DNA of 64,000 bases, from assembly GCA_963720695.1 (NCBI GenBank), contig CAVRGG010000001.1:682001-746000 (forward strand). The letters are read 5' to 3'. This DNA comes from UBA668 sp963720695. Its GTDB lineage: Bacteria; Actinomycetota; Acidimicrobiia; Acidimicrobiales; Ilumatobacteraceae. Below the pieces are notes generated by a model. The model made no database searches. It was not told the DNA's origin and was given only the letters and a program-made list of their open reading frames with translations. Both the position numbers and the translations under genes were made by a program. Below are positions 34,763-43,190 of this stretch, piece after piece. How positions within the stretch are numbered: position 1 is the stretch's first letter; every line of letters starts with the position of its first letter.

Positions 34763-35263
34763 ATGCGTGAACGGCAGTTCCTGATCAGACCTTTGCTCGC
34801 GATTGTGCTGCTTGTCGCAACCGCAGCGCCGTCGGCCGCATACGCACATACGCTGACCGGCCCCAAGGAGCTTACATACTACTATCCTGGTTCTTATCGC
34901 TTGTGCGACATCGCGGGTTTGGACCATGTCCCTAGCGGGGGGACACAGTTTCGGATCTGGAATCAGCCCAGCAGGTACAGCATCAGTTGCGGCTCCGGAG
35001 CGCTCACAAACACCTGTACCTCGGCGAGTCAGTGTGTCCTCTACCACTACCTGTTCGGTCAGAATGCTGGCCTACTCACATGGTCAGGTGTCGTCCTGAC
35101 GAACAACAGCTGGGCAAATGATACCATTTCGTGGTACTACATAGCTCCCTCAACTATCGGGCACAATTGTAGCGACTGGTACTTTGCCGAAACACAGTAC
35201 TTCCGGGCCGGTGCTACTAGTTCAGGAATTCTGGGTTACACGAATATCCATAACTGCGTGTAG
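34763..35263 (+). CDS. Small exported protein of unknown function, element cargo
   Basis: The 166-residue product has a signal peptide (RPLLAIVLLVATAAPSAAYAH) and a mature part rich in Tyr, Trp, Ser, Asn and Gly with several Cys (CDIAG, SCGSG, NTCTS, QCVL, HNCSDW, HNCV), so disulfides are likely. GGGGAGG lies 8 bases before the ATG. Base composition is more A+T rich than the core genome, indicating transfer. It is paired with the gene at 35275. It is not similar to a family I know; an exported effector or bacteriocin-like role is only a guess. Confidence 0.7.
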   Translation: MRERQFLIRPLLAIVLLVATAAPSAAYAHTLTGPKELTYYYPGSYRLCDIAGLDHVPSGGTQFRIWNQPSRYSISCGSGALTNTCTSASQCVLYHYLFGQNAGLLTWSGVVLTNNSWANDTISWYYIAPSTIGHNCSDWYFAETQYFRAGATSSGILGYTNIHNCV

Positions 35264-35274
35264 GAGTGAGCAGC

Positions 35275-35694
35275 ATGGCCAACAGACTGAAGCGACGCCT
35301 CGCGCTTGGCGCTGTAGTAGTTGGAGTCTTCGCCCTGGGTGGAGCAAGACTTGTCTCGGGTTCAAGCGAAGATCGTCCACCGACGTTGTTCGACCACAGT
35401 CATCTACCGGTATCTGACTCGAACGGAAAGAGAGTCGGCTGGTTTGATTCCACGAATCCTGAGGAACAGATCGCCATCCCGCTTCCGTCAGTTGCCAATT
35501 CTGCTGATGCATCAGGCCCCAGCTCTGTTCTTGTCGGGATTGTGCGCGATGCAAGTGGACAGGCTGTCGGTCTGATTTCCGGAGCGGGCTTCATTGCTGG
35601 CCAGATTCCAGATGATCGAGTTCTCGATCCTGCATTGGTTCAGAAGATAGTTGACTACACGATTGGGAATACCGGACGAGAGACGCTGCCATAG
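35275..35694 (+). CDS. Exported or anchored partner protein of unknown function, element cargo
   Basis: The 139-residue product starts MANRLKRRLALGAVVVGVFALGG, an N-terminal signal or anchor, followed by a soluble domain with VSDSNGKRVGWFDS and ends KIVDYTIGNTGRETLP. TAGGAG sits 8 bases upstream of ATG 35275, and only 11 bases separate it from the exported-protein gene, so the two form an operon. The partner of the second pair (37577) has a comparable layout with a DGTTVVGTF segment. No known family was recognised. Confidence 0.65.
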   Translation: MANRLKRRLALGAVVVGVFALGGARLVSGSSEDRPPTLFDHSHLPVSDSNGKRVGWFDSTNPEEQIAIPLPSVANSADASGPSSVLVGIVRDASGQAVGLISGAGFIAGQIPDDRVLDPALVQKIVDYTIGNTGRETLP

Positions 35695-35944
35695 CGTAAG
35701 TCCGGTTCGATCGACCCGCTAGGAGTTCAGAGCTGCGGCCTCGTCATCGAGGTGACCCGCAGGGATTCTCGACCGATCTTCTCCTCAGGCCGGTTGCTGT
35801 CGCGGGGGAGTTCGGGTACCTGCACCGCAGTGCAGTGCAACGAAAGGCTCGGCATCCGTACGCTCCTATAGATTGGCGTGCTCGGCCATCTCATCGACCG
35901 TCATCCCCAAGGCAGCCTTCGTCGACACCGGGAGGTGAAGTCCA

Positions 35945-36356
35945 CAGCGCCGCCGGTCCGGGTTCGCGTTCACCGCGTTCGTCGCCGACGTCTACTCACG
36001 CACGATCGTCGGTTGGCGCACCGCCGCGTCGATGACCACCCCGGCCGAAGCCCTCGACGAGCAGCTACGGTCGCTCCAACACGCAGGTGATGCAACGACT
36101 GGTTGAACCCGGTCAATACACGTCGGTCGCCTACACCGGAACGCCTGGCCGAGATCGGTGCGCAGCCCTCGATCGGCTCGATCGGTGACAGCTACGACAA
36201 CGCCATGGCCGAATCGGTGAGCGGGCTCTACAAGACCGAGCTCATCCGCCGCCAAGGACCCTGGCGGCACGCCGAACACGTCGAGCTGGACACCCTCGCC
36301 TGGGTCGACTGGTTCAACAACCGCCGCCTCCACAGCGAGCTCGGCGACATCCCCGC
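35945..36356 (+). pseudogene. IS3-family transposase (OrfB) remnant
   Basis: Scattered frames give a DDE transposase core: FAFTAFVADVYSRTIVGWRT (from 35963), then QYTSVAYT near 36114, then ERLAEIGAQPSIGSIGDSYDNAMAESV and the C-terminal WVDWFNNRRLHSELGDIP. At least one frame change (+1 at about 36122-36131) and a damaged stretch around 36085-36113 break it. The N-terminal half is missing. It stops at the junction with a second IS3 fragment. The 250 bases before it (35695-35944) hold nothing else I can support. Confidence 0.8.
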
Positions 36357-37051
36357 CGCGGGTGGTCGGCCAGCTCGTCAACCGAGGGCATCGGGTCGCC
36401 CGTTCGCGGGTGGCCCGGTTGATGCGCACGAACGGGCTGGTCGGGGCACACACGTCGAAGCAGTGGCGGCGTGCCCGGCCCGACGCGGGCGGGATGCCGG
36501 ACCTGTTGAACCGACAGTTCCATGCTGACGCACCGAACCAGCGCTGGGTCGCCGATGTCACCGAGTTCGCCACCGGTGACGGCAAGCTCTACCTCGCTGG
36601 GGTGCGGGATCTGTTCCATCGCGGGATCGTCGGCTGGGACACCTCCGGGCGACAGGACACGGTGCTCGTCGTGTCCGCGTTGACGATGGCACTCGCCCGG
36701 ACCGGGAACCCGGCCGACGTGGTCCACCACGCCGACAAGGGATCGATCTACACGTCGCTGGACTTCTCGTTCGCTGCCGGCAACGCCGACATGCAGCTCT
36801 CGTTCGGGTCCACCGGCGACGCCTACGACAACGCCGCGATGGAAACGTTCTGGGCTCGGCTGAAAGTCGAGATCGCGTGGATCCGCGGGTCGATCTGGTT
36901 CGACACCAGAGCCGAAGCACACGCCTACCTGTTCGAGTTCATCGAGGTCTTCTACAACCGCCAACGCCACCAGGCCGGCCTCGGGCACCTCACCCCAGCC
37001 GACTACGCTGACCGCTGGCGCCGCGCCCACGCACAGCCGAATCACACATAA
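36356..37051 (+). pseudogene. Second IS3-family transposase, 5'-truncated
   Basis: From about 36362 an open frame of 229 residues reads GHRVARSRVARLMRTNGL, then WVADVTEFATGDGKLYLAGV (first Asp), HHADKGSIYTS (second Asp) and AAMETFWARLKVEIAW (Glu). The DDE core is complete but the HTH start and OrfA are missing; the fragment joins the previous IS3 remnant directly after GDIP. Downstream, the reverse complement of 37054-37081 starts TGAACGTGACCCGG and may be its right inverted repeat. Confidence 0.82.
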
Positions 37052-37111
37052 CCCCGTGTCCAGGATTCCGGGTCACGTTCAACTGAGAGCGAATAGAGGG
37101 GTTGACTCAAC

Positions 37112-37558
37112 ATGGGTATTCGACGGCGAGTTATCACGACGACCCTGCTGGTCGTGGCGCTTTGCGTAGGGCTTCTCTCTGGTACCGCCATGGCCGGCAC
37201 AGCGACCGGGAGCTGGGGGTTCTACGGTCCTCAGGCTGGAATTGCTTACGCGAACCGCAACCAGATCTGGACGGCCTCGCCGAGCACGGCGCGCGGTTTG
37301 ACCGAAGTTGAGACCACGAACGGCGTCAGCGCTCCGACCGGCTATATCGGGATTATTCCGCGGTCCTACAAGAATGGGGTGCTCTGTCAACAGGCGGGCT
37401 GGCAGTACAACGTCGCAGGGACGACCTATATGAGCTTCACCACGAGCACAACGTCATGTGGCTCCGGCGTGTACAAGTCCAATGGCAGAACAGCGGCGTG
37501 GACGGGAACTTCCTATAACACCTACTCGTCGTTCGACTCACCGAACCAGAATCTCTAG
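37112..37558 (+). CDS. Small exported protein of unknown function, element cargo
   Basis: The 148-residue product has a signal peptide (VITTTLLVVALCVGLLSGTAMAG) and a mature region rich in Gly, Ser, Thr, Tyr and Asn with three Cys (LCQQAGW, TSCGSG). The pattern SWGFYGPQAG, GYIGIIPRSYKNGVLC and SCGSGVYKSNG looks like a recurrent type of actinobacterial exported beta-rich protein, which I recall only as hypothetical. GAGGGG lies upstream. It is 18 bases from the partner gene at 37577, repeating the arrangement of the 34763/35275 pair. Confidence 0.72.
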   Translation: MGIRRRVITTTLLVVALCVGLLSGTAMAGTATGSWGFYGPQAGIAYANRNQIWTASPSTARGLTEVETTNGVSAPTGYIGIIPRSYKNGVLCQQAGWQYNVAGTTYMSFTTSTTSCGSGVYKSNGRTAAWTGTSYNTYSSFDSPNQNL

Positions 37559-37576
37559 CAAGGGGATGATCCAGCC

Positions 37577-38012
37577 ATGAATTCAACGACTCGCGCTGAC
37601 GCGACACGACGCAGGCGAACGAAGTGGATTGCGGCGGCCGTGCTGTCGCTTGGCGCGTTGAGCGGTGGTATCGCAGCCGCCGCCGCTGGCTCCGACGGTG
37701 GGCGGGTAGACGAGCGCGACCGTGGACCATCAGTACCCGACCAACAAGCTTGGCATGAGCTACGGGTCGGCCCTGGACGCAGGGCTCGGGCTCGAACCGG
37801 ATCTCATCGAGGCCTATGGCACTAACGGGGCCTTCGGATACGTCAAGCGCACAGATCTTGAGGGTCCCATGCCCAATAGCCCGGCGGAAGCCGTCGCACA
37901 GCAAGCAGCGAGGCCCGACAAAGCCGAGATTCCGCTGTACGCGCAGGACGGAACCACCGTTGTCGGGACATTTGTGATTGACAACACCGGAGACGTGCAA
38001 CTGAAGCCGTAG
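37577..38012 (+). pseudogene. Partner exported protein, interrupted by a +1 shift
   Basis: From ATG 37577 a signal or anchor (RRTKWIAAAVLSLGALSGGIAAAAA) leads into GGRVDERD; at about 37715-37722 the sense moves one base forward to VDHQYPTNKLGMSYGSALDA and continues GAFGYVKRTDLEGPMPNSPAEAVAQQ, then IPLYAQDGTTVVGTFVIDN to the stop at 38010. The second half matches a type of actinobacterial exported protein with GYVR..DL and PEEA segments. Joined, it would have about 144 residues. It is likely co-transcribed with 37112. Confidence 0.65.
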
Positions 38013-38458
38013 AACACCCCAAGGCCGCTACCTCAAGGGTGATTCCGCGTACTTTGCAGCCGCTGTTGATCGAAATCTGCCTGTGAACTCCACTCAAGGA
38101 TCCTGAACACGCGATGGCTTCTTCCTGGCGCGCCGCACGTCCCCACGTCCGGCGATGCCGCAATCCCACAGATTCGCGAGAGCGCCACTGCCGCCCGGGC
38201 TGAATGGCTTTCGCCCGAGGCGAGTGGGCTTGCGAGACGCGCAGTACGAGTTGGCCCACACGCCACGATCTCAACCGAGCTCAGGGGCTGATGCAATCCT
38301 CTGCGGGTCCGTCGGGCCGCGAACCCGATGGTCGACTCTACGACCACGGCTCCGCACCAGCGTGCTGCGCCCGTCGATTTTCGTCGCGGCATTGCCGCGG
38401 GAACGGAAGGCACTAAGCAACGAACTCCGCGCTCGTTGCAAACCCCCTGAAGTTATCC
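38013..38458. other. Non-coding stretch, no gene supported
   Basis: About 446 bases between the partner gene and the ISL3 left end. Short frames on both strands have Arg/Pro/Ser-rich shadow-like translations and no ribosome site. It may be decayed cargo. Confidence 0.5.
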
Positions 38459-39857
38459 GGCTCTTCGGATCTCTGAGGGTGGGGTTGCTGTCGGGTAGGT
38501 GATCCCGGGCGCGGTGGAGGCGCTCTGCGAGTCTGGCGGTGTCGAAGCCGGCCAGTGTCGAGGAGCCCCTGTGAATCTGATCCTACGCGCATGTGCCGCG
38601 TTGCTTGTTGGGCTGCCCGATGTCGCGGTGCTCGGAGTCGGTGACTGGCCGAACTGGTTGCGCATCGAGATCGCCAGCGTGACTGCGCGACCGGCGCGCA
38701 CGTGCGGCACGATCGCCCATCGACACGGTGTTACCGAAGTGGTGTTGGTGGACCTGCCGTGCTTCGGTCGCCCGACGCGGTTGGTGGTGCACAAGCAACG
38801 CTGGAGGTGCCCGACGTGCCGTCGGTCGTGGACAGGGCAGGACTCGCTGATCGCCTCGAGCCGTTGCGCGATGACGACACGGGCTGCACGGTGGGCGACC
38901 TTGCAGGTTGGCCGGCACGGTCGGGCGGTGTCGGAAGTCGCCGTCGATCTTGGTTGTGATTGGCACACGGTGATGGACGCGGGGTGTTCGGCCAGCCGTT
39001 GATCGATGATCTATGCCGCTACGTGCTGGTGAACGCGGTCAGGTTGGACGAGACGCTCTACGTGCGCAAGGGCCGCTACCGGCGTCAGCGGTGGTCGACC
39101 CAGGTCGTCGACGTGCAGCACGGCCAACTGCTCGACGTGCTCGATGGCAAGGACGTCCCCACCTGCTGCGCCTGGTTCGCAGCCCGGCCGACCGGCTGGT
39201 GCGATGACGTCTGCTGTGCGACGCTGGATCTGTCATCCAGCTATCGCACCGTGTTCGACACGATGCTCCCCACCGCGGTTCAGGTCGCCGACCCGTTCCA
39301 TGTCGTGCGCTTGGGGAACACCGCGCTCGACGAGTGCCGGCGGCGAGTGCAGAACGAAACGGTCGGCCACCACGGCCGCAAGGATGACCCGCTCTACCGT
39401 GCCCGGCGCCGGTTGGTGATGGCCGTCGAACGACTCACCGTCGACGGCATGGAACGCCTCCGCAAGCTACTCGCCGCCGGCGACCCGGCGCGGGAGGTGT
39501 GGTTCGCGTGGAACGCGAAAGAGGTCGTCCGCCAGATCTACGACCACACCGACCCCGAGCTCGCCGCTGCGTGGGTCGCGGAGATCGAGCGTGACTTCTG
39601 TGATGAGTCGGTGCCCTTCGAGGTCCGTCGTCTCGGCCGCACGATCGGCAAGTGGGCGGCCCAGATCGTTGCCTGGCACCAGTCCCATGTCAGCAACGGG
39701 CCCACCGAAGCGATCAACAATCTGGTCAAACGCGTGAAACGAACCGCGTTCGGGTTCCGACGCTTCGAGCACTACCGCATCCGCTCACTGCTCTACGCCG
39801 GCAAGCCCAACTGGACACTCCTCGACGGGCTCACCCCACCCTGAAACCCGAAGCGCC
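38459..39857 (+). mobile_element. ISL3-family insertion sequence
   Basis: The left end GGCTCTTCGGATCT and the right end, read in reverse as GGCGCTTCGGGTTTC, both run into AGGGTGGGG, giving imperfect inverted repeats of about 25 bases typical of ISL3. The flanking octamers AGTTATCC and AGTAATAC agree at six of eight positions, so the expected 8-bp target duplication is degraded or absent. It encodes a broken transposase. Confidence 0.8.
38571..39844 (+). pseudogene. ISL3-family transposase, frameshifted
   Basis: The N-terminal part (GTG 38571) has the zinc-finger region with CGTIAHRHG and WRCPTCRRSW, then an HTH up to CDWHTVMDA. At about 38981-38985 the frame changes by -1 (or +2) to VFGQPLIDD and continues with the DDE domain: LDETLYVRKGRYRRQ, VADPFHVVRLGNTALDECR, and the C-terminal SNGPTEAINNLVKRVKRTAFGFRRFEHYR. 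The second half alone is 294 residues and open. This is the only break in the window of the opposite sense to the rest. Confidence 0.85.
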
Positions 39858-39867
39858 AGTAATACGG

Positions 39868-40239
39868 TCAGGGATTGAGGGGCAGGCTGCGGATTCTGAT
39901 CCGGTCGTCGTCGAACACGACGACCGCGCCGGCGAGCAGGTCACCCTCGATCGCCGGAAGGTTTGCGAGCAACAACGCCGCGACCTCAGGCGCTCGACGC
40001 TGACCTTGCCGACGAAACAACAGTATCGACGGTGAGGAGGCATTCGACCGGGCGAGTAGCTCGCCGAAGTCGGTATCGCTGGAGACGAGGACGCGGCTCG
40101 CCTCGACCGCGAATGCCACGACGATCTCGTCCGGTGCGGTTGCCAGACCGACATCGCGCACATGCGCGACGTCGTGACCGGACGCCTCGAGGAGCCCTAC
40201 CAGCCGAGGCGACTGGTTCTGGTCGAGCAAGAACCTCAC
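39868..40239 (-). CDS. DUF5615 PIN-like toxin candidate
   Basis: The 123-residue protein reads MRFLLDQNQSPRLVGLLEASGHD, then SSDTDFGELLA, the acidic positions of the PIN-like DUF5615 family, often paired with DUF433 proteins. Such pairs are predicted toxin-antitoxin systems, with a PIN-type RNase as toxin. The GTG start overlaps the DUF433 stop by 4 bases. It lies just inside the right end of the element, where a stabilising module would be useful. Confidence 0.82.
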   Translation of the reverse strand: MRFLLDQNQSPRLVGLLEASGHDVAHVRDVGLATAPDEIVVAFAVEASRVLVSSDTDFGELLARSNASSPSILLFRRQGQRRAPEVAALLLANLPAIEGDLLAGAVVVFDDDRIRIRSLPLNP

Positions 40240-40466
40240 GCCGGTTGGCGCAGCGGGAGCTCCCGCTCCTGAAGGGCCAGCGCTGCGTAGCGAAGGCTCT
40301 CGGCGACGTCGTCCGCCTCGAGATCGGGGTGCTCGGCCAGGATCTCATCCACGGTCATCGCGTCGGCGATCATCGCCACGACCGACGCGACCGGGAACCG
40401 AAGGTCGCGCACGCACGGCACACCACCCATGCGGGTCGCATCCACGGTGATCCGCGAGAACGTCAT
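40236..40466 (-). CDS. DUF433 antitoxin-like protein
   Basis: The 76-residue protein has the DUF433 pattern ITVDATRMGGVPCVRDLRFPV and ADAMTVDEILAEHPDLEADDV, a winged-helix-like DNA-binding family. It is first in a two-gene operon with the DUF5615 gene, translationally coupled. Upstream lies the region with two ATCCAACAT motifs and attR. Antitoxin function is inferred from pairing. Confidence 0.82.
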   Translation of the reverse strand: MTFSRITVDATRMGGVPCVRDLRFPVASVVAMIADAMTVDEILAEHPDLEADDVAESLRYAALALQERELPLRQPA

Positions 40467-40660
40467 GAGAGCAATCTACTACGGCTCGCCGCGGAGACTC
40501 CGTTGGTTCCCTCGAGCGAGACCTGACGGCGCTGTCCATCCAACATTTCATCCAACATATTCGGCGACATTGGGCACCACAGGGCAACAGCAGCGGGACT
40601 GATCGACGAACAAAGCGCTGGTAGATGGCACAAGGTGGCACTACTCGGACGTCCGACGCC

Positions 40661-40707
40661 GACTCATAATCCCTGGGTCGTGGGTTCGATACCCACCCGC
40701 CCCACTC
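40661..40707 (+). repeat. Right attachment site (attR), 47-bp direct repeat
   Basis: Identical to 29021-29067, carrying the 3' part of tRNA-Met without a 5' half. The gap from 40467 to 40881 otherwise holds two ATCCAACAT motifs (40538, 40550) and the upstream region of the PhoX-like gene; no gene is seen in it. Confidence 0.92.
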
Positions 40708-40881
40708 CGGTGCCTCCCTCGCTCTTGAGGAGGTGGGCGCCGGCAGGTGGCGCCAGAACCCTCGAGAGTGCGGTGGGTGGGTGTCGCGGAAGGTTCAGCC
40801 GGTGCTCAGGCGGTGTTGGTCCTCGGTTCACCTCGGTTGCGTACCGTCGCCGGGGACGGACCTACCCCGAGAGGACACATC

Positions 40882-42366
40882 ATGGAGCACATCTCCCGAC
40901 GGCAACTGCTCGCCGCTTCCGCGGTCAGCGCCGCCGGCGCCGGCCTGGTGATCGCCGGCGTTCCCAGCACCGCCGCCGCGTCGAGCGTCGCCCGCTCGAA
41001 CGGCAGCAAGAAGCCCGCTGGTGGTGCGGTCGGCCCACTCGTCGCCGACCCGGCCGGCCGGCTGGCCCTACCCGCAGGCTTCTCGTACAAGGTCATCAGC
41101 GAGCGCGGTGTCACCACGCTCACCACGGGCGAGTACTCGCCGGATCGTCCCGACGGCATGGGCGCGTTCAAGGTGAAGGGCGTGACCCGCATCGTGCAGA
41201 ACCACGAGATCAACCCGTCGTTCGGCTTCACCCATGCCGTCCCGCAGACGCCGGGCACCGTCTACGACGCCGGCCTCGTGGACGGTGGCGGTTGCACGGT
41301 GATCGAGGTCGATCGCCACGGCAACCGGGTCAAGGAGTGGGTGGGCCTCTCGGGGGCGCTGAACACCTGCGCCGGTGGCGTCACGCCGTGGGGCTCCTGG
41401 CTCAGCTGCGAGGAGGACACCTCCAAGAAGGGCACCAACGCCGGTGGCAACATCCTCCAGGAGGATCACGGGTGGGTGTTCGAGGTGCTGCCCGACAGCC
41501 CGTCTGCGCAGGATCCGCGGCCGATCCGCTGCTGGGGTCGTTTCGCCCACGAGGCCGCCGTCGTGGCCGACGAGGGCCGCACGGTCTACCTCACCCAGGA
41601 TTCGAGCAAGGGTCTGTTCTATCGCTGGACCGCGCCGCGGCGATTCGACGCCGGGCCGGGCCGCTACCAGTCGCTGCCCGACACCGCGGGCACGCTGGAG
41701 GCGATGGCCGTGAGCGTGCCCGGCGGCGCTCACGTGGGCGACCTGTCGCAGTTCACGTCGGCCGACATCGGGCGCGAGTTGCGCGTGAGCTGGGTCGAGG
41801 TGCCCGATCGGCTGGCGACCACGACCGACCCCAAGAGCCAGGCGTACGCGGCTCCGATCACGACGTCGAAGAAGCTCGAGGGCGCATGGGGCACCGAGCG
41901 CGGCGTGTATTTCGCGGCGAGCTTCGCCTTCGCCTCCGACATTCCCGTGGACGGCGTCAAGCACGATGGCCAGATCTGGTTCCTCGATCACGCCCGCAAC
42001 ACGCTGACGCTCGTCGCCTACTTCCCGTACATCGACCAGCTGCACAACGGCGCATGGACTCTCGATCAGCAGAAGGCGATGGTGACCGACTACTTCGACG
42101 GGCCCGACAACGTGCACGTCAGCCCGTGGGGTGGGCTCGTCCTCGCCGAGGACGGTGTCGGCGTCAACGGTCTGATCGGCTGGACGCCCGAGAGTGGAGC
42201 CTTCCGGCTGGCACGCAACGACGTCGACTTCAACGGCGAGAACTCCGAGATGACGGGCCCGACATTCAGCCCGGACGGATCGCTGTTGTTCGCCAACGCG
42301 CAGGAACCCGGTCACACCTACGCGATCGCAGGTGACTTCCGCCGGTTCTTGTCCACGTCCTCGTGA
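40882..42366 (+). CDS. PhoX-like (DUF839) secreted phosphatase family protein
   Basis: The 494-residue product has a twin-arginine signal (SRRQLLAASAVSAAGAG, Arg 6 and 7). The mature protein follows the PhoX/DUF839 pattern: GMGAFKVKGVTRIVQNHEINP, GGCTVIEVDRHG, PWGSWLSCEED, HEAAVVADEGRTVYLTQDS and VHVSPWGGLVLAEDG. PhoX enzymes are Fe/Ca-dependent alkaline phosphatases. ATG 40882 follows GAGAGGA. It is the first gene right of the integrated element and appears to belong to the core genome. Confidence 0.85.
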   Translation: MEHISRRQLLAASAVSAAGAGLVIAGVPSTAAASSVARSNGSKKPAGGAVGPLVADPAGRLALPAGFSYKVISERGVTTLTTGEYSPDRPDGMGAFKVKGVTRIVQNHEINPSFGFTHAVPQTPGTVYDAGLVDGGGCTVIEVDRHGNRVKEWVGLSGALNTCAGGVTPWGSWLSCEEDTSKKGTNAGGNILQEDHGWVFEVLPDSPSAQDPRPIRCWGRFAHEAAVVADEGRTVYLTQDSSKGLFYRWTAPRRFDAGPGRYQSLPDTAGTLEAMAVSVPGGAHVGDLSQFTSADIGRELRVSWVEVPDRLATTTDPKSQAYAAPITTSKKLEGAWGTERGVYFAASFAFASDIPVDGVKHDGQIWFLDHARNTLTLVAYFPYIDQLHNGAWTLDQQKAMVTDYFDGPDNVHVSPWGGLVLAEDGVGVNGLIGWTPESGAFRLARNDVDFNGENSEMTGPTFSPDGSLLFANAQEPGHTYAIAGDFRRFLSTSS

Positions 42367-42381
42367 CCCGTTCCGCCCGAA

Positions 42382-42400
42382 GTCACCCTGAGAGGGTGAC
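42382..42400 (+). terminator. Hairpin after the PhoX-like gene
   Basis: GTCACCCT GAG AGGGTGAC is a perfect 8-bp stem with a 3-base loop, 15 bases after the stop. No U-tract follows. Confidence 0.5.
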
Positions 42401-42474
42401 GCAGCGGACCGCGGCAGTGCGCTAGAAAGTGACCGACGCACGCAACCGCGCGTCCAGATTTGAAAGGTGTCACC

Positions 42475-42864
42475 GTGCTCGCAAACACATCGTTCGGCGA
42501 CGTGCTCTGGTTCATCATCATCGCGTATCTCTTCATCGCCTACCTGACGGTGTTCTTCACCGTCCTGGTCGACCTGTTCCGCGATCATGAGACCTCGGGC
42601 GTGCTGAAGTTCGTCTGGATCCTGTTCCTGATCTTCTTCCCGTTGATCGCATTGCTCGTCTACCTGCTCACCCGTGGGCGTGGGATGGCGGCTCGTGCAT
42701 CGGCGCAGCAGATGCAGCAGAAGGAAGCGTTCGACTCGTACGTGCGCTCGGCCGCCGGCACCGGTGGCGCTGCCTCTGAGTTGGCGTCGGCCAAGTCGTT
42801 GCTCGACTCGGGTGCCATCACCCAGGCCGAGTTCGACACCCTCAAGGCCAAGCTCCTGAGCTGA
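42475..42864 (+). CDS. PLDc_N membrane segment with C-terminal SHOCT domain
   Basis: The 129-residue protein has two membrane helices (about residues 9-33 and 45-65: FIIIAYLFIAYLTVFFTVLV and VWILFLIFFPLIALLVYLL) as in PLDc_N-type proteins. A linker follows and then a SHOCT motif at the C-terminus (SAKSLLDSGAITQAEFDTLKAKLL). SHOCT domains oligomerise; the biological role is unknown. The GTG at 42475 follows AAAGGTG. A strong terminator follows it. Confidence 0.85.
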   Translation: MLANTSFGDVLWFIIIAYLFIAYLTVFFTVLVDLFRDHETSGVLKFVWILFLIFFPLIALLVYLLTRGRGMAARASAQQMQQKEAFDSYVRSAAGTGGAASELASAKSLLDSGAITQAEFDTLKAKLLS

Positions 42865-42876
42865 ACACCTCCGACC

Positions 42877-42920
42877 GAAAGGCCCGTCCCCATGTCCTCC
42901 GACATGGGGGCGGGCCTTTC
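42877..42920 (+). terminator. Strong intrinsic terminator
   Basis: A 20-bp stem (42877-42896 with 42901-42920, one T-G pair) encloses a CTCC loop. It serves the SHOCT gene and, being near-symmetrical, probably the convergent gene that ends at 42922. Confidence 0.85.
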
Positions 42921-42921
42921 G

Positions 42922-43125
42922 TCATTGCTCGATGAGTCTGACCTCGATGATGTCGAGGCCGAAGTCATGGATCCGGTCGAAGAGCGCGTGCAATGCGGCT
43001 TGATCGGGAACGGAGCTGCGCAGCGTGCACGGATCGATCACGTCGACTCCGTCGATCGCGCCCGCAACTCGCGGGCCGAACCCGGGCGAGACGCGAATCT
43101 CGTAGCGGCCACCGTGCCCTGCCAT
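42922..43125 (-). CDS. Small protein partner of the LAL regulator, unknown function
   Basis: The 67-residue product reads MAGHGGRYEIRVSPGFGPRVAG and ends ALFDRIHDFGLDIIEVRLIEQ. This layout (YEIRV..., DQAALHALFDRIHDFGL) recalls the small proteins commonly encoded beside actinobacterial LAL-type LuxR regulators. It is 65 bases downstream of such a regulator, on the same strand. ATG 43125 is the only plausible start; the longer frame is antisense shadow. Confidence 0.7.
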   Translation of the reverse strand: MAGHGGRYEIRVSPGFGPRVAGAIDGVDVIDPCTLRSSVPDQAALHALFDRIHDFGLDIIEVRLIEQ

Positions 43126-43190
43126 CGAAGCATTTGACCTGACGCGCGTGCGAAAGACATCACCCGGACCGGGCGACTCGTGGGTTGCTG

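Larger units (their letters stand above)
29021..40707. mobile_element. Integrative mobilizable element inserted in tRNA-Met
   Basis: An 11.6-kb segment is flanked by 47-bp perfect direct repeats, the left one inside tRNA-Met and the right one a separate copy of the tRNA 3' end. The integrase gene is next to the tRNA, then an excisionase-like gene and a MobF relaxase-helicase. Cargo includes exported-protein gene pairs, IS remnants and a toxin-antitoxin-like pair. No coupling protein or type IV secretion genes were seen, so transfer would need a helper. Parts of the cargo are visibly richer in A+T than the flanks. Confidence 0.88.

Noticed and set aside
34643..35047. 134-residue minus-strand frame over the exported-protein gene
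   Set aside because: It is Arg/Cys-rich shadow coding without a ribosome site. The plus-strand gene has a signal peptide and GGGGAGG.
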